NCBI GenBank assembly: GCA_015143295.1
Contig: CM026553.1
Location: 2,813,912 to 2,877,911, forward strand
Length of the DNA stretch: 64,000 bases
Reading direction: 5' to 3'
DNA from: Tetracentron sinense
Taxonomy: Eukaryota; Streptophyta; Magnoliopsida; Trochodendrales; Trochodendraceae
The position numbers were made by a program, and so were the translations under genes. How positions within the stretch are numbered: the stretch's first letter is position 1; the number at the start of each line of letters is the position of its first letter. Below the pieces are notes generated by a model that worked only from the letters and a program-made list of their open reading frames with translations, ran no database searches and was not told where the DNA came from. Positions 11,439 to 21,830 of this stretch are shown in pieces.

Positions 11439-11750
11439 TGTAAATCCCTAAATAGGTGTTGGCAAATTCTGTGATCATTAGATAGGTCATGTGAGTCGAG
11501 TCGTCGAGTCATGTTCAACTTGTCAGAAGAGAAGAGCTAAAGCTTAAAGAAGATTGAAGAAAGAGAAGAAAAAGCTCCTACTCTGGATCTAGACAGGTAA
11601 TGGACTTAGAGACCCCTACCTAGGTTGGATTTGGCTTAGATAACTCTAAACATACCTAGGAGGATAGTTTTAAACCTAACAAAGTTGTTTGATCTCATTT
11701 GAATCAAATAACAATGAAATGAATCATGGTTTGAAAACAATTTTGTCTCA

Positions 11751-11956
11751 ACCGATCGCTCGGTATTGAGACCGATCGATCGGTGGCCTACCGAGCGATC
11801 GGTGGCTATCGACTGGACAAAAAGTTTGTATGGGGTATTTTTCCAGAGAGATGATTTATAACCGAGCGATCGGTGATTTGGACCGAGCGATCGGTCATTT
11901 GGACCGAGCGATCCGTTTTGGACCGAGCGATCGGTAATGAGCACCGATCGATCAGT
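11751..11956 (+). promoter_or_regulatory. Eight 14-bp palindromes upstream of the copia TATA box
   Basis: Copies at 11751, 11771, 11790, 11861, 11882, 11903, 11922 and 11943, all of form ACCGA-NNNN-TCGGT with one or two changes. 11771 is the perfect palindrome ACCGATCGATCGGT. The stretch 11804-11857 between copies three and four matches 46620-46673 in the gypsy LTR A. Confidence 0.85.
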
Positions 11957-12002
11957 CCCCGTAAAAGGAATTTTTATTTTTCTGGATTCTTTTTTTAAAC
12001 CC

Positions 12003-12010
12003 TATATAAA
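12003..12010 (+). promoter_or_regulatory. TATA box of copia LTR
   Basis: TATATAAA, 47 bp after the last palindrome. It is the only strong TATA in the LTR. Confidence 0.75.
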
Positions 12011-12691
12011 CAACTTTTTGGAGACCTAATTCATGTCTTTGATATTTTTGAAAGAGTAGAGGTCTGAAAAACTCTTCTAGGGTTTTTCTTATTGCTTTTA
12101 TTAGATCTTTATTGATCCCTCCTCTTTCTTAGATCCTAGAGAATGCAAGTATAGATCTAAACCTTTGATCTTGCATTGTGTGATCTCAGATCTGTATGAG
12201 ATCCCTCTAGGGTTTGAAACTTTCTAAATTGATTCACAACCCTGCACTTTGTGTGTGTGTCCGGTGTTTGATCCGGAGCCTTCGTGGAAGGAGATCGATC
12301 GTGTGTGATCGTGGTTTTGAAGTAGCTTGAGAAGATTTGGTCGGTGTGGAACCGAAGCTGCTACGGCGGAGATCGAACCTGCTAGTTCGTGGAAATCAAG
12401 AGTAAGAGTCTATACCTAGGAACGTCGTTTCTGTTTTGGTAAGGTCTTGTCTTGTACTTGATATCTTTTCATAGTGAAGTTTATTGCTGGACAAGGTCCC
12501 GTGGTTTTTTCCCGTTAGGATTTTCCACGTAAAAATCTTCTGTGTTTGATTTGTGTGGATTGTCTGATTGAATTGTTCATTGATTTCTAAACATATTAAT
12601 TGAAAAATTAAAATTGGTTAGAAATTATTAGATAGAACTATTCACCCCCCCTCTAGGTCTTAGAGATCATTGATCTGGATAAATTTCATCA

Positions 12692-13609
12692 CTCATGCCT
12701 GCGACTTACTAAGGAAGCTTTGTTTATGCTTGGAAAAATAGGTCTTCTCCCGTCATAGCCTTGAATGGCGCTCCTCTAGGGATTTGAGGATGATATTTTT
12801 GCTAGGGGTACAGATGTGATACTGCACTTCCACTCGTAATTCCTAAGAGAACGAGAAGAACTTAGAGTAGGACGAAATGTAGGTTGAGGGATCGAAGTTT
12901 AGGACACCCTGGGACTTCTCCTGTTTGTTGTTGATTTGCACTCCCTTGGAGGTTTTGGTTTTGATATCATTGACTTCCACTCTCTGGAGGATTATACCTT
13001 CTGGGTTTCCCGGGAAAGGGGTTTTTTTTTTTTGCTCCGTTGGGGAATTAGAGGGATTGTCTCTGCTGAGGATAGTTTTTCAGGAGAGGTTGTCTCTAAA
13101 AGGTTCTTCTATTGGGTAAAGAGTCCAGAGAGATTGCCTCTGTGGGGAGTCTCTAACTGTTGAAATTTTTCGACTTCTATTTTGGGTTTTCTTTCGATAT
13201 AAATTTTCTACCCTTGAGAATCGAAATGCTTGGGAACCTAGGAGAGTTTGTCTTTGCTCGGGGAGTGAGGGACTCTGTTTGGGGAGAGTTGATGACTCTT
13301 TTTGGGGAAAAAGGGACTCGGTTTAGGGAGAGTCGGGGAGTGGGTACTCCATTTGTGACTGCACCTGATTTGACAGGTTACAGGATCAAGTCAAGACGTA
13401 GTTCAGGCTAATGCCGCAGAGGGCGAGGGAGGGTGTCCCTGAAAAATGTTTAATGAAAGAAGGGTTGTCAGGCTCAAGGTGCTAACTAAGCAAATTTCAT
13501 TCGATTTGTAAGTAGGTTACAGGAAAGAGGGATGAAGAGTATGCTAAGGATGGCCTCTTGTCATTTCCCGAAGAAACTACAAGTGCAAATCGCCTATCAG
13601 ATCTAGACC
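12692..13609 (-). other. 3' non-coding region of element T
   Basis: No coding potential on the minus strand after the integrase stop. The sequence holds irregular G-rich phrases (GGGGAGAG and GACTC variants, 13075-13345) typical of a low-complexity untranslated stretch. The PPT and 3' LTR of T are not reached before copia G begins. Confidence 0.6.
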
Positions 13610-14770
13610 CTAAGCGTAGTATCTTTTGACTTTATCCATATTGACGGGCTCTGGGAGGTCTTCGTCATCCATGCGTCCGAGTTGAAGGGCATTGCCAGAG
13701 AATTTATCTCGGATGACGTACGGGCCTTCATAGTTAGGAGTAAACTTGCCCCTTGGGTCAGGGCGGTTTGGCAACATCTTCCGGAGGACCTAGTCACCGA
13801 TCTCAATGTTTCTTGGCTTGACTTTCCTGTTGAATGCCCTAGCCATGCGCCTCTGATAGGCCTGAGAGTGATTGATGGCTTTCAGTTGCTGTTCTTCAAT
13901 CAGATTCAACTGCTTATACCGGGTCTGCGCCTATTCTGCTTCTGAGAGCTCTGCTTCCATTAACACCCGGAGTGATGGAATCTGTACTTTAACGGGGAAG
14001 ACTGCTTCCATACCATAAGCCAGAGAGAATGGTGTTGCCCCAGTTGAGGTTCGGATGGACGTTCTGTAGGCCATGAGTGCATAAGGGAGCATCTCATGCC
14101 AGACAGAGTACTTGGTGGCCATCTTCTCGATGATTTTCTTCAAATTTTTGTTGGCGGTTTCAACTGCACCATTGGTCTATAGCCTGTAGGGTATAGAGTT
14201 ATGATGTTGGATCTTGAATTTCTGGCAGAGATCAGTCATTCCCTTATTGCAGAAGTTGAGAGCATTATCTGTTACAATCTCACATGGGACCCCATATCGG
14301 TAGATGATATCCCTTTTTAGAAAACGCTGAACCACTGAGGCTGTGACGTTGGCATAAGAGGCTGCCTCGACCCATTTTGTGAAGTAATCGATTACTACCA
14401 GGATGAATCGTCCGTTGAATGCTTTCGGAACTATGGATCTGATCACGTCGATGCCCCAAGCTAAGAATGGCCAAGGTGCAGTAAGATTGTGCAGCCTATT
14501 TGGCGGTGCATTTACCTTGTCGGCGTAGATTTGGCACTGGTGGCACTTCTGCACGTGTTTACAACAGTCTGATTCCATGGTGGACCTGTCGTTACCCAGC
14601 CTCAGTATCTTCTTAGATAACATCAACCCGTTCATGTGTGGACCACAAGTTCCTCCGTGAACCTCTTCGACTTCCTGCGCTGCTTCACTGGCATTTAGGC
14701 ATCTGAGCCAGAGCAAGTTCGGAGACCTTTTGTACAAGATGCCCCCTGATAGGACAAACTAAATAGCCAG
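13610..14770 (-). pseudogene. Element T integrase
   Basis: Zinc-binding region GGTCGPHMNG...KCHQCQIYAD, core Asp in WGIDVI, Asp in VTDNALNF and Glu in GAVETANKNLKK: the DDE triad is present. A C-terminal part with VLRKMLPN...FTPNYEGPYVI follows and ends near 13610. Stops lie at 14175-14177, within the active-site loop where related integrases read PQTNGAVE, and at 13929-13931, with at least one frameshift near 13700-13800. The protein would have joined element DNA to host DNA in the nucleus. Confidence 0.88.
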
Positions 14771-14790
14771 TCTTCTGATTGCCCAGCGGT

Positions 14791-15855
14791 CTATCTTGGT
14801 AGCACGAGAGGGAAGGTCCTATCCTCAAGGTACTGCTTGATGTCCGTATACCAAGGCTTGATGTCCAATACCTTCTCGATCTGAAGGCAATAGGCAGGCT
14901 GATCCTGTTGTTGAATTTCGATCGGCCAGAGCATGATGTCTGTAGGGAACTGTATCATGGAAGCAAGAGTGGCCAGCGCGTCGATGAATCTGTTCTGGTT
15001 CCTAGACTGGTGGCTGAAGCTGATTCTTCTGAATTGACTAATTAGCAGATTGAGGTAGGCTAAGTACGGGACTAACCTTGCTTCTCGGATGGCCCAAGAT
15101 TCATTCGCCTGACAGATTACCAGAGATGAGTCACCGTAGACGTCTTCCTCTTCAATCCCGATGTCCAGGGCTTCTTTTAGTCCGGCTATGCAAGCCTCGT
15201 ATTCCCCTTTGTTGTTGGAGCATATGAACTTCAACTTGACTGAGATAGGAAGGTGTGCTCCCTTAGGTGAGATCAGGACTGCTCCTTCCCCATGCCCATG
15301 ACTGTTGGCAGCCCCGTTAAAGTATAACTCCCAACAGGAGTACTCTTGTTTGTCTGCTTCTGTATACAAGATGGCTTCGTCTGGAAACCGATCATGTACA
15401 GACACGTAGGCCTGTGCTGGACTGTGGGCAAGGTGATCTGCTATCGACTGCCCCTTGATTGACTTCTGTGTTATGTACGTGATGTCGAATTCAGACAACA
15501 TCTTGAGCCATCGGGCAATCCTTCCGGTAATGGCTGACTTTTCTAACAAGTACTTGAGTGGGTCCATCCAGGAGATCAGAATTACCGGGTAGGAAAGTAG
15601 ATAGTGCCGAAGACGCTGAGTAACCCAGACCAGTGCCAGACATGTCTTTTCAAGAGAGCTGTACCGCTCTTCATACTCTAGTAGGTGCTTACTGATGTAG
15701 TAGATGACTTGTTCCGTTCTGCCTGTTTTGTCATGTTGTGCCAGGATGCACTCCATAGAGGTCTCTTGTACAGAGATGAGTAGCAGTGGCTGTCCCAGTG
15801 TAGGAGGCACAAGTACTGGAGGGTTCAGAAGATGCTGCTTTATTCTATCAAAGGC
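14791..15855 (-). pseudogene. Element T RNase H domains
   Basis: The first half reads as the usual gypsy RNase H and connector (ECILAQHDKTGRTEQVIYYIS, ERYSSLEKTCLALVWVTQRLRHYL). The second half is the extra archaeal-type RNase H of the Tat lineage: WELYFNGAANSHGHGEGAVLISPKG, NNKGEYEACIAGLKEALDIG and NRFIDALATLAS. The first catalytic Asp of that domain, normally YFDGA, is Asn here. The chain is continuous with the RT except for a stop near 15857. Confidence 0.85.
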
Positions 15856-16710
15856 TTACTGGCATTCTGCTGTCCAGACTATCGGCGTGTTCTTCTGGAG
15901 AAGCTTGAAGATTGGCTCGCAGATCGGAGTTAGCTGAGAGATGAACCGACTGATATACTGAATTCTGCCCAGGAAATCACGGATCTCCTTCTCAGTTTTG
16001 AGTGCTAGTATTTCAATGATAGCTCTGGCTTTAGCTGGATCAATCTCAATACCTCTCTTGCTGACTATGAAGCCATGGAGCTTTCCTGATGAGGCTCCAA
16101 AGACACATTTGGCCGGATTCAGTCTTAAGTCGTACTCTTTGAGTCTATCACCGAGTCTTTTCAAGTCTTCAGGGTGTTGCTCAGCGGTAGAAGACTTGAC
16201 GATCATGTCATCCACATAGATTTCAGTGAACTTGTGGATCATGTCGTGGAACAAGGTTATCATGGCCCTCTGGTAGGTGGTCCCTGCGTTCTTGAGTCCG
16301 AAGGGCATAACCTTGTAGCAGAATGTGCCCCAAGGTGTGATAAAGGAGGTTTTCTCCATGTCTTCTTCTGCCATTCTGATCTGGTTGTATCCGGAGAAAC
16401 CATCCATGAATGAGAGAGATTCGTGGCCAGTAGTATTGTCGACCAGAATGTCGATGTGCAGAAGAGAAAAGTTGTCTTTGGGGCTTACCCTGTTCAGATT
16501 CCAATAGTCAATATACATTCGGACCTTGCCATCCTTCTTGGGTACCGGGACTATATTGGCCAAACACTCAGGGTAGTTTACAATTGCAAGGAAGCCTACG
16601 CTGATCTGCTTCTCAACTTCTTCCTTGATCTTCTGCGACCATTCAGGCCTCAACTACCTCGGTTTCTGCTTCACTGGTCTGACGTCAAGGTTCAGGGGCC
16701 GTCTGTGTAC
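15856..16710 (-). pseudogene. Element T reverse transcriptase
   Basis: Contains KIKEEVEKQISVGFL, VPVPKKDGKVRMYIDYWNLN, SFMDGFSGYNQI, FCYKVMPFGLKNAGTTYQRAM and the catalytic YVDD (plus-strand 16207-16218). A TAG before LRPEWSQK splits the start of the domain. Upstream of 16706 the coding frame is broken by solo LTR S and resumes at 18188 on the other side, in the same frame if one copy of the TGTAC duplication is removed. The catalytic residues are intact. Confidence 0.9.
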
Positions 16711-17142
16711 TGATATTCGCTTAAAAGTGTTTGTTTTTCACGATTATTCTTTTAGCATTATCTCACTCTTTTACGTAAAACTTGCATTTTTACAAAATTT
16801 TCTACGTAAGAGTTCCCTCTATTGCATAACACATACATTTCTGTTAAAAATGGTACATTTGCATAGTTTAAACACATTTCTGAAAGTCTAGATACTGAGC
16901 CATTTCAATAAACTCTCATTACGTGTTTTAACTGTCTCAGGAACCCTAACTGGACAATTTTCAAGGACCGGAGGCCGTAGTTAAGCATCAAAGCCCATTA
17001 CTGAAGACTAAAGAGCCAACAGGCTATACCAAGTAGATACAGGCCAAGTATGGGCTAAGCCAAGAGATCACAATTACATAATGAGGCCTAAGGAGCTGAA
17101 GAGTCGATTTCCAAGAAAGAGGACTTGAGTAATAAAGATCAC

Positions 17143-17150
17143 TATATAAG
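17143..17150 (+). promoter_or_regulatory. TATA box of solo LTR S
   Basis: TATATAAG, followed after about 15 bp by a tRNA-like segment with A-box and B-box sequences. Confidence 0.65.
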
Positions 17151-17165
17151 ACAAAGGAGAAAAGC

Positions 17166-17219
17166 TTGCTTAGTTGGTGAAATCTATGGGAGTCTTGTTA
17201 GAGACCAGGGTTCAAAACC
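17166..17219 (+). promoter_or_regulatory. tRNA-like segment with Pol III A- and B-box matches
   Basis: TTGCTTAGTTGG (17166-17177) fits the A-box with one change. GGTTCAAAACC (17209-17219) fits the B-box exactly as GGTTCRANNCC. The spacing is close to that of tRNA genes. A full cloverleaf does not form cleanly, so this is a decayed tRNA or SINE head, or a chance match. Confidence 0.5.
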
Positions 17220-18187
17220 TCTTGCCATCATTTTCTCTTCTTTTTCTCTTTTATTTCTCAAAACCCTAATCTCTCTCTCCTAATCCTATTCGTCAACCTT
17301 AATCATCTTAGCCGTCCATTCTTACTTTTCAAAACCCTAGTTAGTTCAAAAACCCTAATCCCATCTCTTTTTCCTAAACCTACCCACCCATCTCATTTTC
17401 TTTCAAAACCCTAATCCCCTTCCATTTCTTACTTTCTTTCCTAATTTCTCTCCCATCCTAACAACTCACTTTTCAAAAGTGAAACCCTAATTTCTCTTTT
17501 TCTCTACGAAATCCTAGCCGTCCATCTCATCACACCCTCTTTCTCTCCAAACCCTAACTATGATCCTATATAACCTACACCATCTCTTCCTCTAAAAAAT
17601 GGTTCCTTCCCCCCTAACTTCTCTTCTCATCTCTCTCTCATTTCTCAATCCCTTTTCTCTCTCTCTCTCTCTCTCACACCTCTCTCATCTTTCTCTCATC
17701 TCTCAAGTCCCCTCTCATCTCACGGCTTCTCAACCTCATCAAGGCGGACACATCTCCGGCAATCACCTACACCGGTGGGAGCAATACATTGTCACATTTG
17801 GCATTTTTTTTAAAGGTTGTTCTTGCATTAATTTTAATTAAAGGTTTGTAGTGACTTGTGGTTTAATTAATAAAATTCTTTAATGTTGGTTAGTTTGTGC
17901 TTACATATCATGCCTTTTAATTTATGTTATTTATTTCATTAGTAGATATTGATAATCTCTTTAAAAAAAATTGTTCTAAAAATCAATCCACCCTTCTCAT
18001 CTCTCCACCATTTTAATATTTTCTTTATTTTATTTTCTTTATTGCACTAACCTAACTAACCCGAAGTGAGGATTCGACATCCGACACAAGCCTTATACCA
18101 TTCTCATATGTTTGCAGGTCTCGGATTAATTTAAGTGTTGAAATAGGGTGATTCGTTTCAACGACCGAAAAACCTTGTTTCATGTAC

Positions 18188-18540
18188 CACCAATGCTGGG
18201 TCTATGTCTGGCATGTCTACATATGACCAAGCAAAGACATCACTGTAGCTTCTCAGGAAACTAATCATATCCACTCTCTGCCAAGGGTTCATGCTTGTGC
18301 TGATCTTGACTAATCGGTGGTCGTCTGCGGATCCCAGATTGACTGTTTCAGTGTCTTCCCTGTTAGACTGCAGAAGTCCTTCACAATGCTCAAGGAGGTC
18401 CAGAATTTCCTGAGGCGGTTCCTCTTCCTGTTCTGAGTCATACTCTACTTTGGAGAGTTCAAGGAGGGTTTGAGGGGTAGCCTTGTCAGAGTTAATTTCC
18501 TGGCAAATCAATTAGCTTCAGTTTAGCATGTTTGATGATG
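18188..18540 (-). pseudogene. Element T linker before RT
   Basis: Reads MNPWQRVDMISFLRSYSDVFAWSYVDMPDIDPALVVH, the segment that directly precedes the RT in Tat elements (VFAWSYxDMPxI). The acidic stretch EVEYDSEQEEEPPQEIL upstream belongs to the variable linker. The frame is continuous with the RT across solo LTR S. Upstream (18540-19100) are stops and frameshifts. Confidence 0.85.
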
Positions 18541-19728
18541 ATGATTTTGTTGGCTTCAAGACACTAGGCCTTCCAGGGGAAGAGTCCGTGTGATTTCGTC
18601 ATTAGCCGATATGAAATTTTTTTTCAAAAACATGATTTTTGAGTCAAAATAATCTGATTTCCATTAACAAACTGATGAATTGTTACAAAAAAGACTCAAA
18701 CAAAAAGAGGCGACAGTGGCCTGACTTTGGATTTTACAAATGGGAGCAAAAGAGAGGTAAATGAAGGAGAAGAGTGATGCTTGGTCACTGCTGTTTCGGA
18801 CCAACCCGTCCTGCACTGTGCTCGCCCTGTCCCTGGCTGGCCTCGATGGTGAGACCCTTAGTCCACCAATGGATCAATGGTTGGCGACTGGAGGACACTT
18901 CAGCGCTGTTGGAGAGGGTGTAAACCTGCTCTCCCACTGGATATTCTGCTTCAGTGGCATTTTCGACAGTTAGCTCGTCGAACATCTGAGCCATGCTGAA
19001 CACTTTTGGTTCTGGAATCCCTGAAGACTCAACATTGGGTTGGGGGGTTGAGGCAACGGGTGCGACAGAGGTTTCTGGGTAGGTTTCGAAGATTCTCATG
19101 GGGAAGGTTACAGAGATGTGTGGTCAGGTTTCATCGACTGTCTGCTCTTCTTAGTCAGCTTGGATAGGTAATCCTCGTATCTAGGCTTGTACCCCAAACC
19201 ATAGGGAGGTATATAGCGAGGGGGTGTGTATCTCTTCTTCATGCCCTGATTCCTGGCACCGAGACCATTTTCGAGCTGGTAGTTCATTCTGGCCAGCATT
19301 CTGATAAATGGTGGCACTGCCTGCTTGCTTTGCTATTCTACCTGGGTGATAGAACTAACCTGTTCGAACTGGATGTCATGAAGGCAGTGCCTTGCCCCAA
19401 CTCTTGGACGTCCCCAAAAGAACTTGCCAACTCCTCAGAAGGAATGACAACTAAATAGTCATCCTGGATGAACTTGATTCTTTGATACAAAGAGGAGGGA
19501 ATGGCTCCGGCCGCGTGGATCCATTGCCTCCCTAGGAGCAAAGTGAAAGAGGTTGGCACATTCACAACCTGGAAGTTCGTTGAGAACTGAGCAGGTCTGC
19601 CCTGATGGTTAGATCGATGTCACCGAAGTTTTGCCTGGTGGTATTATCAAAAGCTCTGATGGTCATGGGTCTCTTCTTCACTTGACTGAGGTTTAGGCCT
19701 AGATTTTATAGCGTGGAGAGTTTGAAGA
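18541..19728 (-). pseudogene. Element T protease C-terminal part and G-patch-like linker
   Basis: Pieces in broken frames. LLLGRQWIHAAGAIPSSLYQRIKFIQDD (19338-19565) is the conserved segment after the Tat protease (LLGRPWIHxAGA). MLARMNYQLENGLGARNQG (19108-19317) is a decayed G-patch-like motif usual in this linker. A further piece at 18785-19099 has no motif. The N-terminal half of the protease lies at 31671 and beyond, separated by element H. Confidence 0.8.
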
Positions 19729-20447
19729 TGTAGCGACCCGGAATTTTAATATAATAAAATTTTGGATTATCGGTCCTTAATTGAGGCTAATTAGTTGTGT
19801 GTTTGATAAATTTGTGTAAAGTAGGTATTATTCGGAATTGGGTTGCACTACTACGAAATTAGTGTTTTTCTTCGATCTGCGTATATAGTGTGCCAGTCGG
19901 CTATCCGGACATCCACCTATCGTTCCGATTCAGTTGCACATCAATTCGCAAAACCACGAAGGTCCTATGTGTGGGAACATCGAGAAAATACTGGAATTCG
20001 TAGTGTATCGAATTTCGATTGGGGCTCTATATTTAGCGGACTTTCTAATCAAAACCCGTGCAGATTGTTCCACTACATGCTGGAAGGCCATGGGGATGAC
20101 CGTCTGTCATTTCGGCAGTTTATTATCTTATATGGAAAAACCCCAGTGTGTTTTGTATCCGAAATTGGAAATTTTGTGGGTTTTGCGAATTCTTCCGGTC
20201 GCACTTTTTGCCAGTCAAAACTCATCGGATTTCCCCAAAATTTTCCAGCATGTGTCAGACTATCCCAAGATCAATCATCTGAAGTTTTGTAAAAATCGAA
20301 AATCATATGGTATGGTTTCGGAATGACTTTCGGCGACATTACCGGAAACTGGTCGCGATTCGCAAGCCGCAACATGTGTCTCGGCTCAGGCCAACACGTG
20401 GCACCTTCCAAACGACACTTGGCGCGCATGTGTGGGTTAGGCTAGTC

Positions 20448-20455
20448 TATAAATA
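20448..20455 (+). promoter_or_regulatory. TATA box, element H 5' LTR
   Basis: TATAAATA; the same at 29264-29271 in the 3' LTR. The donor-like site is 230 bp downstream. Confidence 0.75.
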
Positions 20456-20757
20456 GTAGACCACCCCCCAACCATTTCTCTCATCCTAGTGAGAGAGAGG
20501 GGAAGCCCTGCCAAATTTTCTAGAGAAAGAAACATTCTAGAGAGAGAAAGAGAATTTTCTAGAGAGAGAAAGTCTAGAGAGAGAGATAAAGAGGCGTATC
20601 CTGACATTTTTGGACGTGCTGAGTGCATTGGCGGTGTCTATTTCATCTCTCAGAGCTTCAAAACACGTGTACCAGAGGTAATAAACACCCTTTCTTATCT
20701 ATTTTTATTTCCACTAGATAAATTATCCGAATTGTGCTGTTTATATTAGACCCTTTC

Positions 20758-21830
20758 TGAGCTCTGATCATACTCAAATTTTTACTCTAAATTTATTTTC
20801 CTAATCTGTAAATCATATTAAAATTTCACTACGATCTGATGGCCGGATTGGATGATATGAATTTCTAAAGGAAAACCTACTTTGTTGTTTTTAAGGCTAA
20901 CAGTACGGTTTTCCTAATTATAGGGAACACTCCAAATCTAAGATCATGCTATAAATTTTACCACATATTTATCTTCCTAATCTATAAATCATATCAAAAT
21001 TTCACTGCGATCTGATGGTTGGATAGGATGATATGAATTTCTAAAGGAAAACCTAGTCTGTTGTTTTTAAGGCTAATAGTACGGTTTTCCTAATTATAGG
21101 GAACCTTTATGAGATCTGATCATAGTCAAATTTGTATTCTAAATTTATGTTCCTAATCTGTAAATCATAACAAAATTTCACTACGATCTGACAGTTGGAT
21201 TGGATGGTATGAATTTCTAAATGAAAACCTAGTCTGTTGTTTTTAAGGCTAACAGTATGGTTTTCCTAGTTATAGGAAACCTTTCTGAGTTCTGATTATG
21301 CTCAAATTGTTACTCTAAATTTATCTTCCTAATCTGTAAATCATATCAAAATTTCACTATGATCTGATTGTTTGATTAGATGATATGAATTTCTAAAGAA
21401 AAACCTAGTCTACTATTTTTAAGGCTAATAGTACTGTTTGCCTAATTATAAGGAGCCCTCCTGATCTCAGATCATGCTATAAATTTTATCACATATTTAT
21501 CTTCCTAATCTGTAAATCATATCAAAATTTCACTGTGATCTGAAGGTTGGATAGGATGATATGAATTTCTAAAGGAAAACCTAGTCTGCTGTTTTTAAGG
21601 CTAACAGTACAGTTTTGATCATTACATGGAACCTTCCTTATCTCAGATCATGCTCAGATTTTTACCATATTTCAAACTTCCTACTTTGTCAATCATATCA
21701 AAATTGCAATGAGATCTGATGGTTGAATTTGACAATATGAATTTCTAAATAAAACCTAGTCTGTCATTTTAGGAACAACAGTATGGTTTTGATAATTACA
21801 GAGCCCCTTCCTAATCTCAGATCTTTATTC
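20758..21830 (+). repeat. Tandem repeat of about 175 bp, six units, element H 5' LTR
   Basis: Units start near 20758, 20935, 21105, 21281, 21458 and 21630, with a partial seventh near 21805. Each holds GATCTGATGGTTGGAT and an inverted region from GGAAAACC to GGTTTTCC, with inner arms CTGTT/AACAG or CTATT/AATAG. The matching array in the 3' LTR is at 29568-30540. Confidence 0.85.

Larger units (their letters stand above)
5496..12691 (+). mobile_element. SIRE/Maximus-type Ty1/copia element (G), 5' part off the window
   Basis: Order is integrase, RT, RNase H (copia order), a 1.1-kb spacer, an extra ORF, two PPT-like tracts and a 3' LTR. This gene order with an ORF after pol is that of SIRE/Maximus elements. 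The gag, protease and 5' LTR must lie left of the window, beyond the inserted LINE. It sits in the 3' non-coding part of element T. The right edge is near 12688-12691, where a TG...CA LTR ends. The target duplication cannot be checked because the left end is missing. Confidence 0.88.
11439..12691 (+). mobile_element. 3' LTR of copia element G
   Basis: Starts TGTAAATCCC after the PPT and ends close to the C-rich ATTCACCCCCCCTCTAGG block and a CA at 12687-12691. It has a clear TATATAAA at 12003, about 565 bp in, with eight palindrome copies just upstream. Its last part resembles, in reverse orientation, the copia LTR E at 42734-44135. Confidence 0.85.
16711..18182 (+). mobile_element. Solo LTR S (1472 bp) in the RT region of element T
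   Basis: Begins TGATATTCGC, ends CCTTGTTTCA and is flanked by the direct repeat TGTAC (16706-16710 and 18183-18187). Taking out the LTR plus one TGTAC makes the element T frame continuous, which fixes both boundaries. A TATA box at 17143-17150 makes plus the sense strand. The 5' half is unique; the middle (17220-17720) is a long CT-rich stretch with many CCCTAA phrases. No ORF. It arose by recombination between two LTRs of a lost element. Confidence 0.9.

Noticed and set aside
13160..13411. Plus-strand ORF in the 3' region of element T
   Set aside because: G-rich low-complexity sequence with no domain, antisense to the element.
17220..17720. Telomere-like CCCTAA repeats in solo LTR S
   Set aside because: The AACCCTAA phrases are irregularly spaced in a CT-rich leader and are not a tandem telomere tract.
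16697..18170. An Ogre-type intron between protease and RT of element T (a GT-AG pair in frame exists)
   Set aside because: The segment is bounded by TG...CA and flanked by the direct repeat TGTAC, and removing it with one repeat gives a better protein match. A solo LTR explains all of this.
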